Part shown: one piece after another, positions 1-12,600 of the stretch
How the letters are laid out: each line of letters begins with the position of its first letter
Numbering within the stretch: position 1 is the stretch's first letter
Notes under the pieces: generated by a model
Told to the model about the DNA's origin: nothing
The model's input: only the letters and a program-made list of their open reading frames with translations
Database searches by the model: none
From: Epiperipatus broadwayi
Lineage: Eukaryota > Onychophora > Udeonychophora > Euonychophora > Peripatidae
Assembly (NCBI GenBank): GCA_028023455.1
Contig: JAQFVV010006208.1
Coordinates: 10,272,963 to 10,336,962 of the forward strand
Length of the DNA stretch: 64,000 nt
Direction of reading: 5' to 3'
Position numbers and translations under genes: made by a program

Positions 1-409
1 AGTGATGGTACACATTCTCCATCAAAAGCACTGCTAATAATGAGCGTTTCCATTATATCCATTATGCTATAGGTCTATGCAGTGAGGTAAACCCATGATA
101 GAACTGGAAGCTGCTAAGACTGAAGCTGACTCAAGGCAAGCTGTCTGGTACAGCCGGAAGAGTCACTGGACAAACTTACGAGGCTAGCTGTTACATACAG
201 TTGAAAGTGAGTCGAGTCTTTTGGGCACCACCCGCCCTGTATTAATTAAGATTATATACATGGCAGTACATTCATTGATATTGTATATTATGTAAATATA
301 TTTAATCCTAATAAATCATATTAATTGAACTTCAGCTGGTTTGTATTTTTTGTTACTGTTGGTTTGAGTCGGCAAACCAGACCAAACACAACAGAATTGA
401 CACAATTGA
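1..409 (+). repeat. LTR-like retroelement fragment, copy 1
   Basis: This segment aligns by eye with 23700-24290. Both share the blocks ACTGGAA, GGCTGTC or AGCTGTC, ACAGC(C/T)GGAAG and GAAAGTGAGT, then a common tail ending GGTTTG...CCAAACACAA(C/T)AGA. The second copy continues into a sequence that looks like a tRNA-Ser primer-binding site, so both may be LTRs of one retrotransposon family. This copy is cut by the window edge, so its left end cannot be placed. No coding part was recognised beside it. Confidence 0.4.
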
Positions 410-674
410 CAGGTAATATAGTTTATATTATTTAAAACATATTTCTAATAATGTTTAAAGTAATGGATATCCACATTAAATTAATTTTTCCCCTTCTTCA
501 TACTACTATTAATTATTATTCATCTTTGAATACTATGGTGAAAAAGTAAATACCCTTCCCTCCTTTCCCTACCACATACACATACCTTTTTTGCATATTA
601 TTAAATTGTATTATTATTATATATGACAGACATTTTTATATAATAAAAGTTTATATATATATATCTCATTTATT

Positions 675-1559
675 ATAAAGAAATAAAGTCATATATCACA
701 TGACTTAATTTAACAAGCTTGTATTACAAATGTTATATATAGAGATCACAAATAAGCTCTTAACAAGTTTTCAAAATATCCCCAACCTCAGATCAGTTTC
801 TGCTACTGGAGTCCTCAGTAAGGTACTAGGATATTCTGCAAAGCTTGTTAAGAGCATCTGGGGTTGAGGATTGTAGTATTTTGTAAAAATGGCAGACAAG
901 TTTGTGCACTCCAGAAAAACTAGAATTTATTCGAGTTGTTGTTTTTAGATTGCGCTCTGATAACTGAGGAATTTAATTAAGGCATTGACGTAATGGCAAT
1001 CGACAATTCCAAGAGATATTTGCTGATTGCAAATATTTCTAGATAAGAGATGTTACCTTCTTGGACAGTGTATTAATTGCTGCAGTTATCAGAAAGCTAT
1101 AAAAGACTGTGTAACAACTATGCAAGAAGTAGTATAGAGAGTATTAGAGGCAGTTCTTGAAGTAGAGATATCTTGCATCAGTGCTTGCGGTTAATGACCA
1201 GCGCCCAGTGGAAATGTAGTCCACGGGTGTAGCTGAAAGAGCCCACAGAAAATGGGGAGACCGCAGCGGAGATATTGAGAGCATTCGTTGCAAGAGAACA
1301 GCAAAGCATTCATTGCAAGAGAACAGCAGAGCATTCGTTGCAAGAGCAGAGCAGAGCATTCATTGCAAGAGAAGATCAGAGCATTCGTTGCAAGAGAAGA
1401 GCAGAGCTTCATTGCAAGAGAACAGCAGAGCACTCGTTGCAAGAGAACATCGTGGGAATTGAACATAGTTATTTGCTGACCGCACAGTCATACTTGCGGA
1501 CAAAACAAGGATATTCTTCAAATCTTGTTAAGAGCTTATTTGTGAGCTCTATATATAAA
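675..1559 (-). mobile_element. Family A ribozyme fold-back element with internal minisatellite
   Basis: An 885-bp element bounded by a perfect 12-bp direct repeat, ATCTCATTTATT (663-674 and 1560-1571), read as a target-site duplication. Its ends are inverted copies of the family A terminus (TTATATATAGAG and CTCTTAACAAG at 735-782; the complement at 1509-1557). A decayed hammerhead lies on the minus strand at 776-834: CUGAGGA core, GAAAC, stem I ACCUUA/UGAGGU and outer stem AUAUCC/GGAUAU. Positions 1281-1455 hold seven copies of a 25-bp unit (GCATTCGTTGCAAGAG...). That minisatellite creates open frames on both strands, which are not genes. Confidence 0.65.
1281..1455. repeat. 25-bp minisatellite, 7 copies
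   Basis: Seven head-to-tail copies of a 25-bp unit beginning GCATTCGTTGCAAGAG, alternating CG and CA at one position. It sits inside the family A element. The period is not a multiple of three, so the open frames through it arise from the repeat composition and do not indicate a protein. Confidence 0.85.
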
Positions 1560-1571
1560 ATCTCATTTATT

Positions 1572-3990
1572 TATGTTAAGAACTGCATATATACTTATTA
1601 CAATAATGTTAATATAAGTTACTTGTTAGGTTTAGAAATATGGAATAATAGTGGATATTTCTATATCAATATTTAATAAATATTTTAGTGATATAAATGT
1701 AGTTTATATTATTAAACAATCCTCTTAAATATTTATATACAATGACCACTTAATTTATGGTATCTGCATTTAACATTTTTCAGTATCCAATATCTTGTTT
1801 CATTGGTTCAAACTCAAAGCTATAGAAATACATGTTATAGAAATAAACAAATATTTTTCAAACTGTTACCTTTTTTGGCACCTATCATTTACGAATCAGT
1901 GTCCCAATGCTTGAAATAGTAAAATGTGTCATAAACAAATAAATGCAATTTAATTCTTTTTTTCTAGTAGTTTGTATACTGAATTAATAATTAAATAAGA
2001 TAGTGCAATTAAAAAAACTAACGATTACTGTGGACCCATGAACTATGGTGTTCTAACTACGTGTTACCTATCCAAAGAAAAATGTAAACAAACAAACAAA
2101 AATATAAATAAACAGAAAAACATTAAAATTCGCAAATTTTATATTCAAGCCGCCATTTTTTAAAATCTCTGCTGTAAACGATTATATATATATATTAATG
2201 AAATTTTTTCAATTTATGTTGAAAATACATACATTTTAATCTTTTTTTTTCGTATCCTTCTCGAATTTGATGTTCAATATCTTAACCTTTTAAATTATTT
2301 TCTAGAAGTAATGTGAAAAGTTTTTAAAGATAATTTTGTCTTCAAAAAAAAAAAAAAAATCGTAATTTCTTGTTAGACTAGTCTATTATGTTTCTATTAA
2401 GAGAAAGAAGTTATTGAAAAAACAAGAAATTCACTCAGCTTAGTTTATTTTAAAAATAAAAATGAGGTAGTTATCCCCCTCCCCCCTATTTTTGCTTCAG
2501 TAAATGCATAATTAAACACACATTTAGTAAAACATATATAAATATGCCCTTAATTTTTTTATTAATAATTATAATTATTTTTGAGATTTTGTTTATACAT
2601 ACATATTGTAACCGTTCGATTGTTGTCCCAACTACATAATATCACCAAAACATAAGTGCGCTAAGAATTGTAACCTCGATCACCGATCAATTCCCGCTGC
2701 ACATTGTCAGCTATTAAGAGCTGTAACCAAAAGCATATCATGCCATCTATATTATGCATCAAAGACCACAACCAACATCTGGAGCAACTTACCACAGACC
2801 AAACTAATGATATAACATAAACTTTTTATGATTTAATTTGATCGCAGCCAGGGTGTACCGCGAAGACCTATCATACTAGTATGATAAAATACATTAAACA
2901 AATTATAAGTATGTAATGTTATTATCTTTCAAACCTTAATTTGCGATTTTCATTGTATGAGACCCGATGGCCGACCATGTACAAGATGGCATAATTTGTG
3001 GAACTACATAAGATTATGAAATTTTAAACCATCTATATGATTTTTAATACAAATGCTAGTCCAGGTAAAGCTTTGCAATAAATAAACATAAATACTTGGG
3101 TTCTTTTTTTATAGTTTACTATATCACTGAGACTCTTATTATACTGACAAATGACAATTTAAAAACGTTAAGTAAATATATTCAATCATGTCATTATCTA
3201 GTAAATCTGTTTACAGGTTTAATAATCAATTTATATTGTATACTAGAATCAACTACGCAAAGCTAAAATGATGGAAAAGGTAAATGGGATTTTATTGTAC
3301 CTTACACATCATAAACTACCAAAGACGAAAAGCATCCAAATGTTTTCTCAAAATATCACTAAACTCTTATATCATGTTGACGATAGTATGTACTTCAATG
3401 TATGCTCTATCCAAGGTTTATGATTTCTGATTTTACGAATGACAAATAGCAACGGCACAGTAAGTTTAATTATAAATCAACGTTTATTTACAAATTTATG
3501 AATAATAAGTAATTAATTCTAATGTTATAATTAAAGACATAAATAAACAAATAAAATAAATAAATTATAATTCCATCGACTTTCTTCAATAACATATCAT
3601 AGGTACGGTTTTTAAAAACCTAATCATACCTTATATTTCAATTTGATATAATGAATGTATTGAGGAAATTATACTAAATTCAACATCAACTCATGAAACA
3701 TCTAATGTCATTTCCAGATTCAATAAATCTATACCGTAAACTTATAATAATATAATAAATAATATTATATCTGTAGGATTTAGCTATAATGCAATCATTA
3801 AATAAAGTGAAAATTTAAACTTACATTCAGGTAAATAATAATCAACCAACAGTTAATTATTATGAGGTAACTTGAATAGAATGTCCTGCTACAATTTAAT
3901 GATCTAACTTATAAATTATACTTACAAATGGAAGAAGATGATTTAGCAGAATAACTAAAATACTTTGCCCAACTTATATCTATGAAGTAA
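1572..3990. other. AT-rich noncoding stretch
   Basis: No coding region, RNA gene or recognisable transposon. It contains A/T homopolymers (for example 2346-2360) and otherwise unstructured AT-rich sequence. Confidence 0.5.
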
Positions 3991-3996
3991 AACCAT

Positions 3997-4183
3997 ATTC
4001 CTGTGGATGCATTCATCTACACATAGGAATTAAATAACACTAAACGCTTTGTGGATTTATACACCATCATAAAGTAATAAGTATAATTACACAATTCCGT
4101 GGATTAACCACCAGCGCAGGAATGAGTGTAAAATACAAAAAATGGCAATTAAGTAATCTGTGGATTAACCACCGGCACAGATT
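3997..4183 (+). repeat. Four tandem stem-loop units
   Basis: Four related hairpins recur every 47-61 bp. Hairpin 1 (3997-4030) has ATTCCTGTG against CACATAGGAAT. Hairpin 2 (4047-4074) has CTTTGTG against CATAAAG with one G-U pair. Hairpin 3 (4094-4123) has ATTCC-GTG against CGC-A-GGAAT. Hairpin 4 (4155-4183) has AATCTGTG against CACAGATT. All loops start GGA or GAT, and hairpins 3 and 4 share GGATTAACCACC. The stems differ in sequence yet still pair, which suggests selection on structure or descent from a hairpin repeat. Function unknown. Confidence 0.6.
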
Positions 4184-4618
4184 AATGCCTTTTAACATTA
4201 TAAAACAACATTACTATTTACTTCACATTAAAGTGCAAAATCATCCTCCTCAGTTATTCTGACCATTCAGAAAACACTAACATTTTAGCAAATGTGGGTT
4301 CTTGCATAATAAAATGTTACACTAATCAGGACAACTAATGTACTAACTTATCTTGCTTAAAATAAAACATATGTAATATAATATAAGTAATATTAGTATA
4401 GGAATAGAAATCTGGAAAGACTCACAAAATACCTCATGAAAAATTGATACATCTCATAAATTCATTTAGTACTTTTCAAGCTTTTTCGCAAGCGCTATTC
4501 TCTTGAATAAGTATTTTATTCAACCCCTATTAATTTAAACTTAATAAAATATAACTTATGAACTTCACATGCAAGTTCATATAACGATAAAATTAAAGTA
4601 ATGCATTATTCATCAAAT

Positions 4619-4738
4619 ACATAAAATCTAACAGGTGTGTGTGTGATATAAATTAAATGTATAGCATTTTATAGTTCAATACATGAATTCTAGCAGGTGT
4701 GTGTATCACAAATTAAATTGTATAGCATTTTATAACTA
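4619..4738. repeat. ~60-bp tandem duplication
   Basis: Two adjacent diverged copies of a unit containing AGGTGTGTGT, AAATTAAAT and GTATAGCATTTTATA. Confidence 0.7.
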
Positions 4739-4739
4739 C

Positions 4740-6140
4740 AAATATGATCCGTGAAATCCATGTACGATGTGTCGAACAATAAATATACGAAGTAATAGCT
4801 ACAATTATAGTTGAATTCCATACATGTAATTTTATCCATTTGTATTAGTTATTATAAGCACTATTAGATTAACGATTTTACGTGGCTCCATAAACATGAA
4901 ACAATTCCAAAACATGACACGCAGAGTTTAAATGAAAATGTTTTTTCATAAGTTATTAATTTCTACATTTCTCTATTAAAACTGTTCCAAGTTTATCACA
5001 TCCATGCTAATATTTATTTATCCACGCTTAAATCTAGGAATACTAATTATAGCAATTAATTTAATCATTCCAAACTGACGATAAAATTAGAAAATAGCTT
5101 TGATTAATTATTTGAAGACTGTTTTTATTATCCAAATGGTAAACAAATTAACTAGCAAATATATTACTGGCATTGCAAAGTTAAATATCAATCAATACTA
5201 TATTTTTTATTAAAATTATAAATGGAAATATTAAACTATGTTAATAACTTTAACATTTTACTTTAATTTAAACTTCTTCTTTTTTAAAAGCAAATTTTCA
5301 TATTTATAAAACTTCTGTAATTAAAATACTTATTTAATTTTTCCAAATTGTAGAATAATAAATATTTTAAAACATACCAAAATCTTGCAATTAATTCTGC
5401 TTTTAAACTGGAAAGCTCCAACATATTTCAAATGTAATATTGGAAAATTATTATTAGCGATTTGATCCACCTGGCTAGCCGACTTGAACAGACTTTTAAA
5501 TTTAGCAATTCATCTTATTATTAAATACCACTATGTTATTTTTACGTTTATAGAAAACTTTGTGGTAATCCGTTTACTTGTTAACTATTTTAAAATAAGC
5601 TTATCATATTTACACCATTTGCCTTTTACCATTTTCTTTTCTTTCTCCCTCCAAAAGCAACACTATCAGACGATCTTTTTTTTAATTCGCGCTCCTTTCT
5701 TTTTTACATTGAAACGCATACGTAATTACTGTATTTATTTTTAATAATTAAATTTAGTTGAACAAATGGTTTTTTTAATTCAATGGAAATAATTTTTAAG
5801 ACCATTTTAAACAAATAAAAATTATTATTATTTTTAATAATATTTTACCAAATTTAATGTGTTGTCAAAATTTTTAAAAAGTTAAACATTTTGATATGAA
5901 TTAGTATATGGAAAGAAGCACTTTAAATTTATTAAAATAATATAGACAACAAGTAAGGCAAAATATTACCCATTCTCTCTAATAAATTATTTTGAATATA
6001 AGAGAGTAATCTGTTCAAAGTGCAAATCAAGCCAATCAAATCACCAAAAGAAGACAGAGAAATTTTTATACCAGTTAAATCAATTATTATATTTTATACT
6101 AAAATATATGGTTACAATATAAAGCATTATGTATTTGTCA
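4740..6140. other. AT-rich noncoding stretch
   Basis: No gene, RNA or transposon signal was recognised. The open frame at 5484-5744 has low-complexity, AT-driven composition and no domain. Confidence 0.5.
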
Positions 6141-6141
6141 A

Positions 6142-6245
6142 GCATTGATGGCCAAATGGTCAGCACAGCTGCCTTACAAGCAGTTGTCCCGGGTTTGCTT
6201 CTCGGCTGATGCTTTGACGCATGAAAAAAATAAAATAAAATAAAC
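6142..6245 (+). repeat. Short tRNA-derived SINE, copy 1
   Basis: A tRNA-like head (6142-6212) starts GCATTGATGGCC, carries a degenerate B box (GGGTTTGCTTC) and closes with an acceptor complement ending GGCTGATGC. The short tail TTTGACGCATG follows, then an A-rich run of AAATA units. The same head and tail recur at 17002, 19780 and 53121. The head is too decayed, and the A-rich tail too clear, for a functional tRNA gene. Confidence 0.75.
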
Positions 6246-6297
6246 AATATGTATTCTATTCTAATCAATGTTAATCAATAAAAGGTGAGCTAATTAT

Positions 6298-7033
6298 TCT
6301 TATATCTTCTTACTTTTTTTGCATTTCTTCATATATTCATATATATTACTTTTTTATAAATCTCCTCATATACACTTTAATGCAATTTTTGTATAATTTT
6401 TTTCTTTTATTCTTCTACCATTTTCGACTGCCATGCAATCTTCATCAGAGCTACAACATTTAAACATATAATCATTATTTTGTATTTATATAAAAATACA
6501 TATTTTACATATTATTCATAGTCATATTTTATTTTTAACTCTATAACTTTACTTCTCTTATTTTCCTAATTATTATTTTAAAGAATAATGTACAGTGATA
6601 GATAGGATAGAAGAAGAAATAAAAATAAAAAGGAAGTAGAAATAATAAAGAAATAATAATTAGGAAATAAGAGAAGTTAAAAATATGTAATATAGGGAGC
6701 GTACCAATAGCTCAAACAAGCTCTTATTTTATAAGTGAGCTATTGGTACGCACTCTATATTACATATTTATAAATACAGGCTTCTAAAAGCAATGCCACA
6801 TTATATATGACTTGCTTTATTGATTATTAGAGTTAAAAATAAAATATGATTATGAATAATAATGTAAAATAAGTATTTTTGTATGTATATAAAATAATGG
6901 TTATATGATAATATATTTAAATGTTGTAGCTCTGATGAAGACTGCAGGACAGTCAAAACTGTTAGAAAAATAAAGAAGGAATTATATAAAAATTGCATTA
7001 CAGTGTATATGAAGAGATTTATAAAAAAGTAAA
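6298..7033. mobile_element. Family H inverted-repeat element
   Basis: Long inverted arms (about 6345-6560 and 6825-7033) surround a second palindrome (6683-6772, arms containing AGCGTACCAATAGCTCA). The right arm holds a hammerhead-like core at ~6932: CTGATGA, a GACTG/CAGTC stem, then AAAAC, probably a CpG-decayed GAAAC. Flanks (6284-6297 and 7034-7046) resemble each other with mismatches and may be a decayed target-site duplication. A deleted relative with a perfect duplication lies at 54332-54529. Confidence 0.6.
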
Positions 7034-7120
7034 AGGGGAGCTATTATACATAAGGCACGTTGAATGTGAGGGAGTTTTCAAACAGAATATAGTGTAGTTC
7101 ATGGCTCCAATGTATATATA

Positions 7121-7605
7121 CCAGGTGTCCATACATCCCAGTTTTCCTGGGTTTGTCCCAGTTTTATCTCTTTTGCTCCAGTGTCCTGATAAATTCATTT
7201 GGCACAGTTAATTGTTCTGGTTTTCTTACCCATTCATTTTTATTTTTACTTTTATTTTTTAACTTTTAATTTTAACTTTATATTTAATTTTTATTTTTTA
7301 TAAATTAATATTTATTCATTTAATATTTTATAATTAATTTTTTGATTGGTTAATCAATAATTTTCCCAAAATGTAAATGGATCTCTATTATTTTGATGTA
7401 TTGTTTTAATAAGCAATACATGTACGTAAACAATTGTCTTTTGTTTTTGTTTATATTACAAAACGAATATATTGTTAATAATGTAATTGTGGTTATATAT
7501 TTTATGATTTTTTAAAATTTCATATTGAAATATAAAGTAATCTGCAATGAAGAATTTTTTTTTTGGTTCTGAGTCCGGGTTAGCCCTGTGGAAATATGGA
7601 CACCC
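7121..7605. mobile_element. hAT-like MITE
   Basis: A 485-bp nonautonomous element with related terminal inverted repeats: CCAGGTGTCCATACATCC at the left, and GGGTGTCCATATTTCC read inward from the right. It is flanked by the 8-bp direct repeat TATATATA (7113-7120 and 7606-7613). An 8-bp duplication is the hAT hallmark, and the terminal GTCCC/CAGTTTT phrases resemble hAT-derived MITEs. No transposase is encoded. The duplication is low complexity, which weakens it slightly. Confidence 0.7.
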
Positions 7606-7690
7606 TATATATAATTCCAATTTTTAAACATACATATAATTACTGTACATTATTATATATGTGTGTTGTATTTTACATAGAGATAAGTGA

Positions 7691-7921
7691 ATAAGCATTT
7701 ATTTTTATATGATGCTATGCATACAATTGTATACATTCAAAGATCAGCCTTTCAAACTAATTGTGCATGCGTCTTGTCTTCTGCGAGTGTTAAATAATAA
7801 ATGAATACTTCACTCTACAATACAAGATATAACTTGTATTGTAGAGTGAAGTATTCATTTATTATTTAACACTCGCAGAAGACGCATGCACAATTAGCTT
7901 GAAAGGCTGATCTTTGAATGT
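7691..7921. mobile_element. Family F palindromic element with 14-bp duplication
   Basis: Two arms of ~90 bp form a nearly perfect palindrome (about 7737-7920, centre ~7831) with almost no loop. The element is bounded by a perfect 14-bp direct repeat, ATAGAGATAAGTGA (7677-7690 and 7922-7935). A larger relative is at 38790-39560 (shared GAGTGTTAAATAAT and AATGAATACTTC-like phrases). No intact ribozyme core was found. Confidence 0.7.
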
Positions 7922-8151
7922 ATAGAGATAAGTGATAAAAGAAGGAAAATAAATGGAATATGTAATGAACTGAAAAAAAAAACACATGCACAATCAAATA
8001 AAATTGATATTGTAAAAACAATACTATTAAATGTGAGATAAGATAACTCTAAATAGTTTGGTCTTCCTCCTATTTATCAGAATACTCAATTCAAAATATC
8101 ATACAATAATAATTTTAATATAGGTTCATGGTTGTACATGTATTTGATAAT

Positions 8152-8400
8152 AAATTGAGAGGTTGCCAATCTCTTGCATGCACCTACTGTTGCTTCTCAG
8201 ACAGCCAATCAGATGTTAAGACAGCATTCTGAAGCATGATCAAGCCACAACACATGACAGAGTTTTTGATAAGAAAAGGATGGTCCCACCCTCTTCTCTA
8301 CTTATCTTTATATATATATAAGCCAGCCTTAAGCATCTTGGCTTGAAAGCATGAAGCTATAAATATATCCATATATTACTCACCGAGTCTTAATTTACAA
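8152..8400 (+). repeat. Family G repeat, single arm
   Basis: Matches 55249-55495 almost throughout: AATAAATTGAGAGGTTGCC, CAGACAGCCAATCAGATG, AAGCATCTTGGCTTGAAAGC and TATATTACTCAC. Here only one arm is present, without the inverted second arm. No flanking duplication was seen. Confidence 0.65.
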
Positions 8401-8404
8401 TAGT

Positions 8405-9440
8405 ACAGTGCAAAACCTTAAGTTTACTATGCTATAGTTTTCTAGATGTTAATATAAGTTATTTGATTTATATAAACACTTACTATCTTTCTTAGATTAT
8501 AAAGATTTAACTATTCATTCTCAACATGGATGCCATTAAGACTTTTATATACTGGGTAAATATGCAAATTTTTTTAAAATAATATAAATAATCAACATAC
8601 TTGAATAACAAGTCATATTTCCATTTCCATGATTTCTTGGTACACCATTACAGAGAATTTTTTTATTAAACCAGTCCAAATAAGGATTAGTGCAATTTTC
8701 TCCTGCCTGTGACTATTTTATCACCACATTATTAAAACATACATTCAAAGCTGAACTTACAACAGTAAATAATTTATTAAATCACACATTTCAGTAAAAC
8801 ATCAACGCAAGTCATATTTACACAAATGATATACACAGAAATTAAGGATAAATTCTTTACACATTCTTACTGAATAAAATAAACTCTTAATATAGATTTA
8901 TATGTTATACTTTTTCACAATATATTACAATCTGTAATTGAAATTTATATCTCATACATTTCTACGGATCATTATTGCATGTTTATATTGATTATAATAA
9001 TTATTAAAAACCAGTCAACACTTAGACAATCCCAATAACAATCAACAATTTCAAACTGTTGTCAAGGCAACCTCCTTTTAACAATAAAGGTGGAAACCAC
9101 TTTTATTAAGGATCCGATATAGTTATATCGACACTAAAGATTGCAACTTGACCACAGAAATTGTTGCTACAAAGAAACATAACTTGTTCTGAATGCAGAC
9201 TAATAAATAGTCAATTATAACATTACAAACTGCAATTATAATTTTCAAATTGCATCCAAAATATTACTTAAGTAATAAGTGTAATAATGTTCAAGGCTAA
9301 ATGGGTTTGTAATAAGTATAAATTTGTATAAACATTTTATTAATGCTTATATACAATATATATTTCCAGTTTATATAACTTTTATATTGGTCTAGTTTAG
9401 CATTTAGTTGCTAAGCAACTATTGAGAGGTGCTCTTAACA
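8405..9440. other. AT-rich noncoding stretch
   Basis: No gene or named repeat recognised between the family G copy and the LINE 3' end. Confidence 0.5.
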
Positions 9441-9642
9441 GTAATGTGATGTGATGTACTGTGGCTTCTCCTTAAACGAAGTCAAGAATATCTCAGCAAT
9501 TATGCCCAGATAAACCTGTTAGCCACTTTATTTTTATTTTCCATTCCCCACTCTAAGTTTTCCCATATTCTGCTCCATCCCATTTCCACAACATAATCTT
9601 TGTCAACTCTATGGTCTTTATATCTAAATTCCCCTTATCTTT

Positions 9643-12600
9643 TCACAAACCCAGCATAAAAACCAATAACTCACTTTCTGTATAATCACTTTGTTCATAT
9701 TTATTCTCCCATAACTTCATTATTTGTACCCTTTCTGCTTCCAAGAATTTACACTGAAATAACAGATGCCTAATATTTTCTATACCTTCCTTACACAATT
9801 TGCACACTAAATCACTTATAATTTTCCATTTACATATATATTTTCTTGTTGCTAAAGATCCCATTTGAGCCTTAACCAATAAACTACTTTCCTCACTATT
9901 ATCATAAATTAACTCGCACCCAAGGTTTCATTTACTTCTATATATATTTATACTCTTCTTACCCTCCATACTAGTTCTCCATCTCTCCAACTCCCTATTC
10001 TTTATTAATGCATCTATTCTTTTTATCTCATTTCTTACCACTATAACACTCAACAATCCTCCTAACACAATCATCCCACCTTTTATACAAGTATACTGAT
10101 ATAAATTCTTTATCCAAATCTTTTGCATACCACATTACCTTTCTCATCCATCTTGTTACCTGCCCTTTACTCATAACCCAATTAAACACTATTTTGGCTA
10201 TTCTTTTACTATCCATAAACTGCAACCTACCAAATATTTTCATTTTACTTTTTGCATCTCTCATATAACAACTTGACCATCTCATTTCTCCTTGAATTGC
10301 TTCCTTTGTTGTCCACATCTCTGTATCTACTGCATGCCTTCCTACTTTCCTTTGTACTTTCTCTAAATAATCTAAAACCCTTTTACTAACATATAATGGA
10401 TCATTACCATATGTTAACCCTGCTACTGCAACTCCCTTCCATACAATTCTAGCTACATCATATTTATTATATTAAAATACTGTTAGTTTCTTTACCAAAC
10501 CCTTTCTTTTCTTTGCTTCATTTACCAATTTTTTCTCCCATTCATCCAAGCAATTTTCCTGATTACATAAGGTGATTCCCAAATACCTATATCTATCCAC
10601 GACACTTAACTTTATATCCCCCAATAAAAATTCTACATCTTCTCTTTTCCCAGTATTAACCATCATTATATTTGATTTTTCTTCACTAAATTTAATCCCC
10701 ATCTCTTTACCCACCCTTGCACATGTTCTCAGCATAATTTCCATATCTTCTATTCTTTCTGCACACAAAAAGATATCATCCACAAAAACAAGACCTGACA
10801 AAGTATACACTCCCTTGCCACCTATTAACGGTATCTCTACCCCTCTTCATAGTCTTTCTATTGCTTTCTCCATTTCACTCAAATACAACAAAAACAAAAT
10901 AGGTGACATAGGGTATCCTTGCCTTAATCCTACCCCATTTTTAACTTTAACTGATTCTATATCCCCTAATTGGTAAGTATAATAATTATTTTCATATAAT
11001 TTCGTAATAATATTTACTAAAGCTTCATCCATTCCCAAATTTTCTAACCTTACCCACAATCTATTTCTATTTACTCTATAATATGCCTTCTCTATATCTA
11101 TAAAACTCATATATAACAATCTACCCAAATTCCTACTCATCTCCATAAGTTGTGTAACTACAAACAAACTATCTCCTATATGCCTATCTGACCTAAAACC
11201 TCCTTGCATTTCCCCACTACATTATTCTCTTCCATCCATTTTACAACTCTTCCAGTCACCATATATGAGAAAACTTTATATAAAACTGATGTTACCACTA
11301 TCGGTCTAAAATTACTTAACTTTCTATGATCCTTACCATTTTCTTTAAATAATAATCTTATTCTTGTATTACTCCAACTACCTGGAAAAACTCTCTTCTG
11401 TGCCATCTTATTAAAACATGATAATAACTTTGCTTTTGCTCTATGCCCTAAATTCATTATCTCTGCTGCCCATCCATCTAAACCTCTCACCTTTCGACTT
11501 TTCAATCTCTTCCCTGCCTCATGCAGATCATTTTTTGTGAACCTAATATTCCCATTACTAAATTATTTCGTGTTTTCTATCACTAAGTCCTTCACATCTA
11601 ACATCTTTTCTATATCCATTACATATCTATTTAAGATTCTCTCTAACTTTTCTCTAGAGCTACACTCTATTCCCTCATCTTCTATTAATATTATCTCTCT
11701 CTCTCCCCTACATTTCTCCTTTTAATGTAATTCCAAAATTTTTTACTCCCATCTCTTCCACTTTTATTAATATCCTCCAACAATTTACTATTCAACTTCA
11801 TCCTCTCTCTATAATTATCCATTTTAGCCAACTTTTTCTTTTCTAAGTACTTTCCCCATTTAGCATTAATATCGTTTTCACTTTCTTTGTTCTTAATAGC
11901 ACACTTATATTCTCTGCATGCTTCTTTCCTCTCTTTTACACCTTTACTAACTCTCATTTTTTATTACTTTTATTCTTTTGCATATTCTCAACTAAAACCG
12001 TATTTGCCACTTTTTCTATTTTACCACACCAGTCCTTATACTCATCCCCAACCAACTGTTCCATGGCTTCTTCCATTTATTTTATACTCTTCCAACTTAT
12101 TTTTATCATTTCACTCTCCATCCACATCTTTCACTATTGTTTTTACCTTTATTTCTATCCTCCATCACATTACTAACCATTTCTATTACAATAAAGTTAT
12201 GATCACTATTACATACTCTCTCTTCATTATCAAACACCTTAATTTTCCATATTTTATTCATTCCCTCTTTCTCTACCAATACATAATCTATTATGTGAAA
12301 TATATTATTCCTAGACCATGTGTATTGTCCCTCATACATATTTGATAAATTCCCAATGCTCAAATTTACTCTTTGACAAAATTCCTTCAAAAACTGACCA
12401 TTCTTATTATCTTCATCATCAATTTCTTCAATATGTCCATTCATATCCTCTATAACTATTATTCTCTTCCCCTTTTCTTTAAAACTCTGTATATCCTTAA
12501 CTAGGCATTCATATATACTACTGTTCCACTCCATTACAGTTTGACTATTTCCAGTGGCTATATACACTACAGCTACCATCCATTCTTGTCTACCCAACCT

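Noticed and set aside
1281-1455. Regular repeats that might suggest a CRISPR-like array
   Set aside because: Units are head-to-tail without distinct spacers, in a eukaryotic context; it is a minisatellite.
1144-1676. Overlapping open frames of 63-133 residues on both strands
   Set aside because: They are generated by the 25-bp minisatellite, whose composition avoids stops in several frames. No protein family matches.
6142-6212. Functional tRNA gene
   Set aside because: The cloverleaf is imperfect, the B box is mutated, an A-rich tail follows, and three further decayed copies exist, so it is a SINE.
10572-12345. Plus-strand open frames across the LINE (134-152 residues)
   Set aside because: They are antisense shadows of the minus-strand LINE ORF2, which has recognisable domain motifs.
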